From contig JBBHKE010000089.1 of assembly GCA_037447655.1 (NCBI GenBank), forward strand, positions 226,679 to 290,678: 64,000 nt of DNA, in the 5' to 3' direction. Both the position numbers and the translations under genes were made by a program. The stretch comes from Zygnema cylindricum. Its lineage: Eukaryota; Streptophyta; Zygnematophyceae; Zygnematales; Zygnemataceae. This document shows, in pieces, positions 9,323-20,260 of the stretch (position 1 is its first letter; each line of letters starts with the position of its first letter). The notes below the pieces were generated by a model. The model worked only from the letters and a program-made list of their open reading frames with translations. It did not search any database and had not been told where the DNA came from.

Positions 9323-10210
9323 TTGTGTGTCGACAAATTTCCTATCGCGAAAAGTTCGATATTCAAATTGTCATACCTCTTTGGGACCATCAAAAATTAT
9401 CGCAATATATTTGGTGGTACTGATTTAGTACAAAAATTAAAGCGTGTTCTACATTAGGCGGTCCCAGTAAACATGCGGAGACGTCTATTTCTAGTGTTTA
9501 CTGGCACGCCGTTCCATTAATGGTTGGATCCATATAGGCTAGTTTTCAAATTCTTAAAACCTAAAAATATTCTTCAAAATGAAAATTTGTACATAATATT
9601 TGTATGAACGGAGGTAGTTAATGATTCGTACGGAAATTTTGCGACCAAATTTAAATTTTGAAATTGAAAATCAAAATTTCGAAACGGAATGGCAAAAAGG
9701 CGCCGCAAACTTTGAAGGTTAGTGGATGTCAAGAGGAGCGTGCGAGGATATTTCGGTCAACCTGCATACACCGAGGCGGAAGGCACATGGCGTGTACGAC
9801 GTGTTCGTTTCTCATTGCCTATTCGTGATGGATTTTTTTTTTACTTTTTACATGTACTAATGGTACACGACCAGTGTGGAGAAACTCTACTCGCCAAGAA
9901 GAGTCTCTTCACACTAGACGATGTGCACGATTGCTTCGCAAATATAAAAAGTGAAACATCCAACGGTCGATACTTATGCCTATAGATATTGGAGCCATCC
10001 AGATAACATGTATCGTCATGTTTTGTCTAACAAAAAAAAATGGTACGAATATGTACGAAATTGTACGGCGTCCAGTAAACATCCCCACTATTCTTCTAAT
10101 AGAAGTTCACCCTAATGTAGGAGAATTCGTACGAATAGACGGGAGGATGGAGGTATCGCGAAGGTTATCAACCCCTAAGTCATCGCGATACATAATAATT
10201 TCATCACGAT
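9323..10210 (+). other. Loop between two inverted elements, with a small open frame
   Basis: About 890 bases bounded by inverted copies of the same MITE. An 87-codon frame starting at 9,722 encodes a mixed-composition peptide (RGYFGQPAYTEAEGTWRVRR) with no recognised domain or splice signals. It could be a captured gene fragment, a transposase relic or chance. GTACGAATATGTACGAAATT-type repeats occur near 10,040. Confidence 0.3.
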
Positions 10211-10425
10211 GTTACACCGCGAATCGCTATTAGCGTTAATCACGCTAATGCGGCGCCCCAAAATTTTACCCCTAATTCGTAAATAGAGTGATTAAAAAAA
10301 CCCTAATAACCAAATTAGAGTGAATGTTTTCTTTGAAAATCCCCGAATTCCCAATTAGCATTAATTACATTAATTGTTCTTTAACACTAAATATTTGTTA
10401 ACTCTAATAGCGATTCGCGCTGTAG
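10211..10425. mobile_element. CAGTACACCG-family element, right arm of the inverted repeat
   Basis: Reverse complement of the 9,105-9,322 element. It begins TTACACCGCGAATCGCTATT (outermost bases worn) and ends CGATTCGCGCTGTAG. Confidence 0.6.
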
Positions 10426-10477
10426 CTTTCGTTATATACTCGAACGATGTATCGATCATCGGCAAGTAAACAAAGGG

Positions 10478-10931
10478 CAGAGGTCGCAATCGGGTGCCCG
10501 AATCCGTACCCGACCATTACCCGACCACCAACGTTGGATCCGAAACGAATTTGGGTGCTAAATTTTGGGGGGCGGTCAGATTCGGGCGGGTCGTTCACAA
10601 AAAAAAAATATATGCAAATACAGTCGGGTAAGCAAAAAACAAAAAAAATTGAAGGTTTTGTACAGTCCATAATTCTTGTACTTTTTGCTCTGGGTATCAT
10701 AAAAGGTTTGAGGGAGATATACCATTAATGTTGTAGACATTGGGATACCGGCGGGTACGTGTAGTCGCTAGAAATGAAATTTCGGCTAACTTTTATTTTT
10801 GTAAACGCATCCCGGGTTATGGTTAACAATTTACGAGCGTTACACAACCCGGTCGGGCATCAGGTGTTCAGTTTTTTAAAAAAATGAATGGCGGTTACGG
10901 GTATCTAAAATTTTGACTTTTGCGACCTTTG
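10478..10931. mobile_element. Non-autonomous hAT transposon, copy 2
   Basis: Begins CAGAGGTCGCAA and ends TTTTGCGACCTTTG, flanked by a perfect 8-base target duplication ACAAAGGG (10,470-10,477 and 10,932-10,939). It is 454 bases. Its subterminal sequence matches copy 1 but the internal tandem repeat is absent. Being shorter and differently diverged, it is an independent insertion of the same family. Confidence 0.93.
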
Positions 10932-11027
10932 ACAAAGGGCCATATTGAATATTAGAACAAGGCTTTCGATACACAAGAATAATGTTTTCACATTCATAAT
11001 GAATTTTTAAGTTTGTATGTTTGAATC

Positions 11028-11309
11028 ATGCAAAATTTACCTTTGGATTTCGTTTGTATGGTCGATTTGTATCGGCCCTCTTGGGAGGTCACGGAGAAAC
11101 TACAGTATTGTACAAAATGTGTAAAACATGTGTTGAACGATGGCCTGGTACACACGTACATGGTATGCAAATGTAGAATTTTGGTCGCTGTGAAAATCAT
11201 TGACGGTTTTCAATATCAAATCTTTAGCGACGTGGCACCACACCTCTTCCAACACGTGGATTACATACTTTGCGCAATGGAACTTCGTCCAAAACGTAGC
11301 ATTATGTAA
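11028..11309 (+). CDS. Unrecognised 93-codon open frame with a relative inside the TIR element
   Basis: The frame begins MQNLPLDFVCMVDLYRPSW and ends near LCAMELRPKRSIM. A degenerate relative of its second half (VAPH-LFQHV / VAPV-KLEHV, then YAMELR / YVMKHR) can be read at about 13,130-13,280 inside the TIR element. This suggests a transposon-associated coding remnant rather than a host gene. No domain is recognised. Confidence 0.3.
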   Translation: MQNLPLDFVCMVDLYRPSWEVTEKLQYCTKCVKHVLNDGLVHTYMVCKCRILVAVKIIDGFQYQIFSDVAPHLFQHVDYILCAMELRPKRSIM

Positions 11310-11486
11310 TGTTGGCCGTACAATTACAGAATGTCCTAATGGAACTTTGCCCTTATAGTTTTTTTTTTTTTCGAAATCTTGAAAAATCCAAATTAGCGTT
11401 AATAACGCTAATTATTTTTTAACATTAATAATTTTTTAACGCTAATAACAATTTACGAATCGTTATTAGCGTCAAGGTTTTATCCG

Positions 11487-11630
11487 CCACTTAAAACATC
11501 CTTTCTCCGTACACACTAGTCGGATTGTGGAGCTGATGGTTTCGATTGAAAGGTAACATTCTCAGCTTCTGATTGGCGGTCTCAAATTGAAAATCCAACA
11601 AGTGTGTACGGGAAAAGGATGTTTTAAGCG
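11487..11630. mobile_element. Nested MITE, CACTTAAAACATC termini, copy 2
   Basis: CACTTAAAACATCCTTTCTC at the left is mirrored by AAAGGATGTTTTAAGCG at the right. It is ~144 bases and a relative of 8,712-8,854. It sits between GAATCGTTATTAGCG and GCTAATAAGAATTCGCGG, i.e. inside another TA-family element. Confidence 0.6.
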
Positions 11631-11776
11631 TCGAAAAATACCTTGAAGCTAATAAGAATTCGCGGTTGTATTGTACCGAATGTACAAAATATAATATTTC
11701 GCCGAAGTACGTGATGAAGTTTACAATATTTTATTTTTTCGTATATATCAACCCTAACATATTGAAAGGGTTTGTA

Positions 11777-12291
11777 CAGTATAGTATACCGCGAATCTTA
11801 ATTAGAGTAAAAAAAAAAATTATAGTAAAAAAGAGAAAAAAATAATTAGAGTTATAAACTCTAATTTGTGTGATAAAACTTTTTCAAAAAAGATTTTTAC
11901 CCTAATTTATTTAAGTACTCTAATTTGGCGCTGAATATCTCTACTGTAAATTAGGTATTCGTACAAAATTTGACAAAACGTACAGTTTATCGTCACTATT
12001 ACGTTTGCACTATGTAGTTTGTTAAAACGCAGTTACATGATAACGGCCTGTATTAAATCATCATTTTATCTTATTTACTTAATAAAGTTCAATTTTGCAC
12101 GGTCTAACACCGACCGTACGCCACACTATTTAAAACATCACTGTATTATAGTTATTAACGCTCATTCAAAGAGTACCTTAAATATCGTAATGAATAATTT
12201 AGAATAATGTACTCTATTTATGGTGGTAGAGTCAAAATTTGGGGTGAAGAAATTAGCGTATATAACTCTAATTACGATTCGCGGTGTACTG
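11777..12291. mobile_element. TA-target TIR element, 515 bases
   Basis: Left end CAGTATAGTATACCGCGAAT follows TA (11,775-11,776). Right end ACGATTCGCGGTGTACTG precedes TA (12,292-12,293). This is the cleanest example of the family. The interior includes ACCGTACGCCACACTATTT, shared with 8,074-8,642 and 32,395-32,704. No transposase frame. Confidence 0.75.
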
Positions 12292-14289
12292 TACATCGAA
12301 GTATATTTCAAAATAATATGAGGGTACGTCCACATGTAATAGGTACTTTGATAAAGTATTTTGGACTGTAGTAAAGATTCTCCGTACTACTTTTAAGAGC
12401 GTCCCTATGTGCGGAAATGAAATCGGAACTCTAAAATGTGACGGTTGTAGACGTAGGTACAACTTGTGATGATTGAAAATGACAACGAAACTTCCGATGA
12501 TTAGTGACGCAAACAAAAAGAGCGACAGTTGTAGACGCCTAGATTTTGTGAAATTGTAGATGTTTATGGTTTGGTGACATTGTGACGTCATGCTCAATTG
12601 TGACAACGTCGACATCACTTAGGGTGAGGTTCCATCAGATGAAAAGTGGGGTAGTTTATAGAAATCAACGACTATCCGTACCAAACCGTACCGCTTATTT
12701 TGTTTTTATACAAAAAACAACATCACAGAGAATCTTGGCGATACTCTCTGAAGGTCTGGGAGGTAATAATGATCGTCGGATGTTCATCTGCGAGGTGTTC
12801 GCTTCATTTTTCTCTGAAACTGTCAACCCACCTCGAGGAGGTGACATCTCGACGAGGTGGGTTAGCAGATACAAAAAAAAAATGTGACACGCTGGACGAT
12901 TAAGCTACGTGTCATGACGTAAAACCAGCAGAATATCTTAAGATTTGCACATGACACGCGCTTTCCAATATACAACCGAAAATAAAAACGAAATTTCGTA
13001 ATATTCATTCGTCACGCTATTTTCAATAACTTTTGTTCGTCACACTATTTCTCTCAAAGGACTTTCGTTATGTTCGAAAACATAAACCCACTGCAAAAAG
13101 TATAAAAGTTGTGTCGTATGATTGCTTTGTACGCATGTTCATGGTACGCAAGTGAAGATTTGAATTTAAGTTTGTCGGTGCAAAAAATCTGAAAAATATT
13201 CACTATCGAATCGTAGCGTGCGTGGCGCCAGTCAAATTAGAACACGTGCTTTACAGACTCTACGTGATGAAACATCGACTCAATCAACACGTGATGGAAC
13301 ATCGACTCAATCAACCCGGTCTGTAGAGTTGGCCGTACGCTTACACAAACGTCTGATGGAACTTCACCTTTATTCAATAACTTTCCGCCATGATTTCCTG
13401 ATTTCGTTTTTTTTACTTTTCTCACTCGACTTGCTATTAAAAAAAAACCTAAAAAATGTAAAAAAAAAAATATTTTTCAAAGATATTTCATTTTATACCA
13501 ATGTTGTTGTCTCATTCTAAATAGTGTGAGATAAAAGCGATAGTGTGTGAGGGAGAAGGGAGAGGCGACGATCGCGAAAAATTATGCAAAAGACCCGTGG
13601 ATGAAACCGGAGGTCCGAGACCCCTGATTTTTTTCCGTACATGCGCGTGACGGGCACGGAGAAAAATAGCGAGGACTCTCCCTCGTCCAAGTTTTTTACC
13701 TCTCTTGTAGCGCGTGCGAGGGTCGTTTTTCATTCGCTATTTGGGCGGTACTTGAACTAAAATCACCACCTCGAGGTGGTTTTGGATGAAGTTTTTTTTG
13801 GGTGGATTCTCTTGCCCGGGGGTCGAAAAAGTGAAAACGTCAAAAGGCGTTCACATGACGACAAACATGCCGTACATCTAAAGTATGAATTGACGTTCAC
13901 TCTACTTTCGTAAAAATGATTTTCTCGTACGGCTAAAGTTTTTGTGAAAGTTCCCTGAATTTGAAGGCAAAAAGAAAGAGAAAAGTAATACTTTAATACA
14001 TGGGGACGTACCCTAATTACGATTCACAGTGTTACTGTAGCGACCTTTTAACCGTTGGGGAGATTCATAGTGTTATTGTAGTAGAATTTTCTAAGACACT
14101 GCTTTTCCTATTTTCTTAGGGCTGGATATTTCTTTTTGGCAGTCCTTTTCCTATTCGCATATTTTTATGTACTTCTCTTTGACGGTGCTTTTCCTATTCT
14201 CATGTTTTTGTACATTTCTTTTTGACAGTGCTTCTCCGATTCGCATATTTTCATATTTTTCTTTGATAGTGCTATTCGTGGCTTCAAAT
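11847..14289 (+). repeat. 2,443-base direct repeat, copy 1
   Basis: Matches 16,449-18,891 base for base except for about ten substitutions spotted by eye (e.g. near 12,040, 12,077, 12,166, 12,226, 13,182, 13,591, 13,852, 14,067 and 14,146). It begins within the TA element and ends in a ~45-base GACAGTGCTTTTCCTATTC tandem repeat at 14,095-14,289. There are no TG..CA termini and no flanking duplication, so it is not an LTR. Confidence 0.92.
12322..14013. mobile_element. GGGTACGTCC-ended TIR element, long form
   Basis: Begins GGGTACGTCCACATGTAAT and ends in the inverted ACATGGGGACGTACCC, 1,692 bases. It contains two perfect or near-perfect CTCGAGG palindromes (around 12,828-12,863 and CCACCTCGAGGTGG at about 13,768). 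Relatives occur at 30,269-31,084 and 31,132-31,995. Some inner segments resemble degraded coding sequence but no transposase is recognised. The right flank is a TA-family terminus (TAATTACGATTCACAGTG), so elements are nested. Confidence 0.65.
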
Positions 14290-14754
14290 GCAGAAGAAGC
14301 TTTATTTCAAAAAGTGCGATGGAAAAAACCATCAAAGTACAAAGGGTTTCAAAAAAAGGGGAAAAAAACGCTTAGTGCTAAAAAATAGCCAAAGGAAACT
14401 AAGGAAAAGAAAACATGTGAAAACACCAAATCAAACTAGAAAAACTACCAAAAACAAACAAATTTACTAAAGATGACACTATACAAGTTGACTACACAAC
14501 CCTAACCAACTAAACCCCACACCCCCGAAGATCTAAAAGGGAAAAGCATTGTAGTCGCCTTCGTCTCTGGTGACAACGATAACTGATCGTCGATGTTTTT
14601 GTGTAAGATCGTGAGCCGTTGAGTGATTTGAGTTTTGATTGGCTTTGTTATGTTACAATTTTGATGTAATGAAAAGAGACACGTGGTATAATCCTATTTG
14701 TTGTATTTCGCGTGGTTGTAGTGGTATGATTAAAGGCCAGACAAAATCAACGTC

Positions 14755-15345
14755 ACGCCAAAATGTCGTGTTATTAATACCGGTTGAGTAACGTACAGTA
14801 TCGTACGTTAACAATTTGCGCGTGCGATTCCGTATATTACGCCGAGTTGTCGTTTGGTCAACATCCGTACACGCCAAAATGTCGTGTTATCGATACCGGT
14901 TAAGTAACGTACAGTATCGTACTTTAAATTTTTGCGCGTGCGATCCCGTCACATCACGCCACTTTGTCGTGTTCTCAATTTTCGTACATTACTGTTATTT
15001 CAGTTATGGCGTGACGTACGATGTGTCGTGTTATCAACAGCGGTACAGTACACCGCCAATCGTTATTAGCGTGTAAGTTTTTTTAGGGTATACGAATAAC
15101 TAGCGTGGTTTACGCTAATTGGGAATTTGAAAAATTTCGAAGAAATTGTCTATTCTAATTAGGAATTAGGGTTTTTTAAATAGTGTGGATAATTCTATTT
15201 GAGAATAAAAAAAAAAAGCTGGACGGAATTAGCGTACACAACGCTAATAACGATTGGCGGTGTAACGTATAGTATTGCACTTTTAATTTTGGCGCGTGCG
15301 ATCTCGTCACATCACGCCACGTTGTCGTGTTCTCAATATCCGTAC
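14755..15345 (+). repeat. ~120-base tandem/dispersed repeat with GCGCGTGCGAT
   Basis: Units share 'CACGCCAAAATGTCGTGTTAT ... AGTAACGTACAGTATCGTAC ... TTGCGCGTGCGAT'. Two adjacent copies lie at about 14,755 and 14,872, with a third diverged copy at 15,268-15,345 beyond the inserted element at 15,046-15,267. Confidence 0.7.
15046..15267. mobile_element. CAGTACACCG-family element, 222 bases
   Basis: CAGTACACCGCCAATCGTTA after TA at the left; AACGATTGGCGGTGTAACG before TA at the right. It interrupts the ~120-base repeat array. Confidence 0.7.
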
Positions 15346-16028
15346 ACTACACAGCGAATCGTAATTAGAGTAAATAACGCTAATTCGGTGGCCCTAAATT
15401 TCGACTCTATCACGTTAAATAGAGTAAATGATCCGAATTTTTTCATTATACTATTTAAGGTAAAGTTTAATTAGCGTAAAAATCCTAATATAGGTTCGTT
15501 TTAAATAATGGGGAGTACGAACAACGTCTGACTGTGCAAAATTGTAATTTTATAAGAAAAAAGGTACAAATAGTAATTTAATAGAACCGCGCTCGCATGT
15601 GAAATTGCACTAAACAAAAAAAAAATCGCATCGAAAAAAACCCGTTCGCATATCTCCGTCCGTCGACAACATTCTCGCCCGTGTGAACATTTAAATGAAT
15701 TTACATGTGAAAATTTTATAGTTAAACGACAACAGTATGAGTTGAGACAAATTGTATATATCTATGAGACAAATTGTACTAACGTCATAATGAAGTCAAA
15801 AAATACGGGCTGACGGTTTTCGTATGTTTAAATAATTTAGTGTTTATAATTACAACACGGATAATTATTGCCAACATAAGCTAGTATAGAGTATTTAAAT
15901 AAAGTAGAATAAACTTCCTCTGTGAAAAGGTTATATCACAATAATTAGCGTTTGCAACTCTAATTGTTTTTTTTTTGTTTTTTTGCTCTAATTTTTTTTT
16001 TACTATAATTACGATTCGCGGTGTACCG
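15345..16028. mobile_element. CAGTACACCG-family element, ~684 bases
   Basis: Left CACTACACAGCGAATCGTAA after TA; right ATTACGATTCGCGGTGTACCG before TA. The inner sequence is AT-rich without coding signal. Confidence 0.55.
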
Positions 16029-16448
16029 TAATTTCAGTGTTTGCGTCACGTACGATGTTCGTACATGGTACGCACTGTACTATCCCATTGTACATGGTAA
16101 ATACCATGACGATGCCAAGTGGATGGTTTAATTCGCGTTTTGTTCATGTAGGGGGTTTGATTAAGCGTAAAAGTTTCACATTGATTTGAGCGGTCGATCT
16201 CAATCTAATGAACGATATGAATGAATGGACTAACTATATTATGTAGTATTAAATATTTTAATGTTAAAGCTAGAATACACATTAAACTATTAGCATTATT
16301 CAACCATTATTCATTTAAACAAAATAATAATGGTTTTTGTTTATTTTATATTAAGGTGTTGTATGTCTATTTTTCATTTTTTTTTATCAATATAAAATAT
16401 CACAAAAAAAGAAAACAAAAAAAAGACAAACAGAATAAATAACCACAA

Positions 16449-18891
16449 TAGAGTTATAAACTCTAATTTGTGTGATAAAACTTTTTCAAAAAAGATTTTT
16501 ACCCTAATTTATTTAAGTACTCTAATTTGGCGCTGAATATCTCTACTGTAAATTAGGTATTCGTACAAAATTTGACAAAACGTACAGTTTATCGTCACTA
16601 TGACGTTTGCACTATGTAGTTTGTTAAAACGCAGTTACATGATAACGGCCTGTATTAAATCATCATTTTATCTTTTTTACTTAATAAAGTTCAATTTTGC
16701 ACGGTCTAACACCGACCGTACGCCACACTATTTAAAACATCACTGTATTATAGTTATTAACGCTCATTCAAAAAGTACCTTAAATATCGTAATGAATAAT
16801 TTAGAATAATGTACTCTATTTATGGTGATAGAGTCAAAATTTGGGGTGAAGAAATTAGCGTATATAACTCTAATTACGATTCGCGGTGTACTGTACATCG
16901 AAGTATATTTCAAAATAATATGAGGGTACGTCCACATGTAATAGGTACTTTGATAAAGTATTTTGGACTGTAGTAAAGATTCTCCGTACTACTTTTAAGA
17001 GCGTCCCTATGTGCGGAAATGAAATCGGAACTCTAAAATGTGACGGTTGTAGACGTAGGTACAACTTGTGATGATTGAAAATGACAACGAAACTTCCGAT
17101 GATTAGTGACGCAAACAAAAAGAGCGACAGTTGTAGACGCCTAGATTTTGTGAAATTGTAGATGTTTATGGTTTGGTGACATTGTGACGTCATGCTCAAT
17201 TGTGACAACGTCGACATCACTTAGGGTGAGGTTCCATCAGATGAAAAGTGGGGTAGTTTATAGAAATCAACGACTATCCGTACCAAACCGTACCGCTTAT
17301 TTTGTTTTTATACAAAAAACAACATCACAGAGAATCTTGGCGATACTCTCTGAAGGTCTGGGAGGTAATAATGATCGTCGGATGTTCATCTGCGAGGTGT
17401 TCGCTTCATTTTTCTCTGAAACTGTCAACCCACCTCGAGGAGGTGACATCTCGACGAGGTGGGTTAGCAGATACAAAAAAAAAATGTGACACGCTGGACG
17501 ATTAAGCTACGTGTCATGACGTAAAACCAGCAGAATATCTTAAGATTTGCACATGACACGCGCTTTCCAATATACAACCGAAAATAAAAACGAAATTTCG
17601 TAATATTCATTCGTCACGCTATTTTCAATAACTTTTGTTCGTCACACTATTTCTCTCAAAGGACTTTCGTTATGTTCGAAAACATAAACCCACTGCAAAA
17701 AGTATAAAAGTTGTGTCGTATGATTGCTTTGTACGCATGTTCATGGTACGCAAGTGAAGATTTGAATTTAAGTTTGTCGGTGCTAAAAATCTGAAAAATA
17801 TTCACTATCGAATCGTAGCGTGCGTGGCGCCAGTCAAATTAGAACACGTGCTTTACAGACTCTACGTGATGAAACATCGACTCAATCAACACGTGATGGA
17901 ACATCGACTCAATCAACCCGGTCTGTAGAGTTGGCCGTACGCTTACACAAACGTCTGATGGAACTTCACCTTTATTCAATAACTTTCCGCCATGATTTCC
18001 TGATTTCGTTTTTTTTACTTTTCTCACTCGACTTGCTATTAAAAAAAAACCTAAAAAATGTAAAAAAAAAAATATTTTTCAAAGATATTTCATTTTATAC
18101 CAATGTTGTTGTCTCATTCTAAATAGTGTGAGATAAAAGCGATAGTGTGTGAGGGAGAAGGGAGAGGCGACGATCGCGAAAAATTATGCAAAGGACCCGT
18201 GGATGAAACCGGAGGTCCGAGACCCCTGATTTTTTTCCGTACATGCGCGTGACGGGCACGGAGAAAAATAGCGAGGACTCTCCCTCGTCCAAGTTTTTTA
18301 CCTCTCTTGTAGCGCGTGCGAGGGTCGTTTTTCATTCGCTATTTGGGCGGTACTTGAACTAAAATCACCACCTCGAGGTGGTTTTGGATGAAGTTTTTTT
18401 TGGGTGGATTCTCTTGCCCGGGGGTCGAAAAAGTGAAAACGTCAAAAGGCGTTCGCATGACGACAAACATGCCGTACATCTAAAGTATGAATTGACGTTC
18501 ACTCTACTTTCGTAAAAATGATTTTCTCGTACGGCTAAAGTTTTTGTGAAAGTTCCCTGAATTTGAAGGCAAAAAGAAAGAGAAAAGTAATACTTTAATA
18601 CATGGGGACGTACCCTAATTACGATTCACAGTGTTACTGTAGCGACCTTTTAACCGTTGGGGAGATTCTTAGTGTTATTGTAGTAGAATTTTCTAAGACA
18701 CTGCTTTTCCTATTTTCTTAGGGCTGGATATTTCTTTTTGGCAGTCCTTTTTCTATTCGCATATTTTTATGTACTTCTCTTTGACGGTGCTTTTCCTATT
18801 CTCATGTTTTTGTACATTTCTTTTTGACAGTGCTTCTCCGATTCGCATATTTTCATATTTTTCTTTGATAGTGCTATTCGTGGCTTCAAAT
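16449..18891 (+). repeat. 2,443-base direct repeat, copy 2
   Basis: Second copy, 4,602 bases downstream of copy 1. Its left boundary cuts into the TA-family element (first ~70 bases missing) and its right boundary is at the end of the GACAGTGC tandem repeat. Unique sequence with a possible coding exon starts immediately after. Confidence 0.92.
16924..18615. mobile_element. GGGTACGTCC-ended TIR element, duplicated copy
   Basis: Carried within the second 2.4-kb copy. Both termini and both CTCGAG palindromes are intact, as in copy 1. Confidence 0.65.
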
Positions 18892-18893
18892 TG

Positions 18894-19192
18894 GAGCCGA
18901 TGATGCCTCTCCATCCTAGAAGTCCGTCACCTGCCGGAATAGTTTCAAGAAAAAAGCCGAGCTGCTCTAGTGAGTCACAAGTGTCTGTTGTGATTATTAC
19001 CTGTGCTGTCGTGAGTGACATGATTACTAGTTATACGAGTTTTAACTGGGATGTCAGTACATCTGATGCCAGGTGGCGCCATTTCCTGGAGCGGAAACGA
19101 GAGCCGGAGGGCATATTCGTGACACACATGCAACAGGCACGGGATCGCTTGTTGCAGCAGCTACAGCTGGATATCGTGTGGGGAATCTGCAG
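18894..19192 (+). CDS. Possible exon of an unrecognised gene
   Basis: An open frame ends at donor CTGCAG|GTAAATTG. Its 3' part reads WDVSTSDARWRHFLERKR and FVTHMQQARDRLLQQLQLD, which looks like genuine helical protein; the 5' part is less convincing. A ~45-base segment around this donor is duplicated at 19,268-19,312. It lies upstream of, and in the same direction as, the valyl-tRNA synthetase exons, but I could not match it to the N-terminal part of that enzyme. Confidence 0.35.
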
Positions 19193-20045
19193 GTAAATTG
19201 AGAATTTGTAACCTTTCTCTATGGTACAAGTAGATGTATTCTTTCTTGGTTGACGCTAGTGGATACTGTGTGGACAATCTGCTGTAAATTGAGAATTTGT
19301 AACCTTTCTCTGTTTTGAAGTTCAAAGACTCTCGACTGTTTTTGACAGTTGGAGGGAGCTGTGGCTCAGTGGAAGGATACTAGTTTCGAATATCCGTCTA
19401 TCTTGCCCCCTCCTTTACAGGTAACCTTCCGTCTCTTATAAGACACTTTCTAAGTTTCAGAATGGTGCCCTTTTTTTTTATTTCTGATGGAAAAAGTGTA
19501 AAAAACAGTGGACGTTTATTTGAATGAAGATTATAGGTCGCAAAGAAAGTTTAGACTATTTTGTTTAAATGAATGTTCGCATTTTCACTTTTTGGTTTTG
19601 CTTTCTGAATGAGAAAGCAAAGATGTTAAGACCATTTGAGTATACTCTCGAGTTTTGACTTCTCTGTGCGTTGGAATGTATGTCGAATGAAAGGGTGACT
19701 GAGAATTTATTGCCAAGAAATCGGTCATTAAGATTGCCAGCTTGTTGATTTTTCTTTTGTTGGCTCCTTGTTTTTGAATAGTCTCGTATTCGTCCCTGTG
19801 GTTTTCCTCAGTTTGACCTCTAGTTTAACTTCACTTTTTGGTTAAACTCATATACCTCATGAATGTTTTTGTTTTTTATTTTTTTTTTTTTTGATTTATT
19901 TTTTATTTTTTTGTGTTTAAATGGTGTTTAAATTTGGTGTTTAAACGGGATGTAGGGATACACTCCCACATTTGGGATGAGACTTTCCAATGGAGAACAG
20001 AGGGAATGGCTAAAACTTATTATGTTTGGTGCTGGAATAGGACAG
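19193..20045 (+). other. Intron-like DNA with a duplicated donor region and a tRNA-like segment
   Basis: The first 45 bases of the presumed intron are repeated at 19,268-19,312. The stretch at 19,349-19,421 (GTGGCTCAGTGG, then GTTTCGAATATCC) resembles tRNA boxes A and B, although it is also open and bounded by AG and GT. Nothing else is recognisable to 20,045. Confidence 0.3.
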
Positions 20046-20260
20046 GTTTCCTCTCTCTTCCACTTCCTCTTTCTCCCCCTCTCCCTCTTCCTCTCCCTCT
20101 CTCCCACTCTCTCTCCCACTCTCTCTCCCTCGCCCTATTTTCGCCTTTCTACCTCTCCTGCTCTCCCTTTTTCTGCCCTGATTTTTCGGCCTCTCCTTAT
20201 CACATTCCCTCTCCCTCTCCTTGTCCCTCACTTTCCTTTCCTCGTCACTTTTTCACTCTC
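20046..20260 (+). repeat. Pyrimidine-rich CTCTCC tract
   Basis: Irregular CTCTCCCT repeats follow a GACAG|GTTTCC donor-like junction. All long reading frames through it (both strands) are composition artefacts. Confidence 0.8.

Larger units (their letters stand above)
14290..16448. other. Spacer between the two 2.4-kb copies
   Basis: 2,159 bases containing an A-rich segment (14,290-14,470), a ~120-base tandem repeat and two TA-family elements. No credible gene. The small open frames here lack motifs. Confidence 0.5.

Noticed and set aside
11847-18891. Reading the 2.4-kb repeats as LTRs of a retroelement
   Set aside because: No TG..CA ends, no primer site or purine tract, no target duplication, no pol between them, and copy 2 begins inside a transposon present in copy 1.
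19346-19421. Exon reading LEGAVAQWKDTSFEYPSILP
   Set aside because: Bounded by AG and GT and open, but the DNA (GTGGCTCAGTGG ... GTTTCGAATATCC) looks like tRNA boxes A and B, so a SINE fragment is at least as likely.
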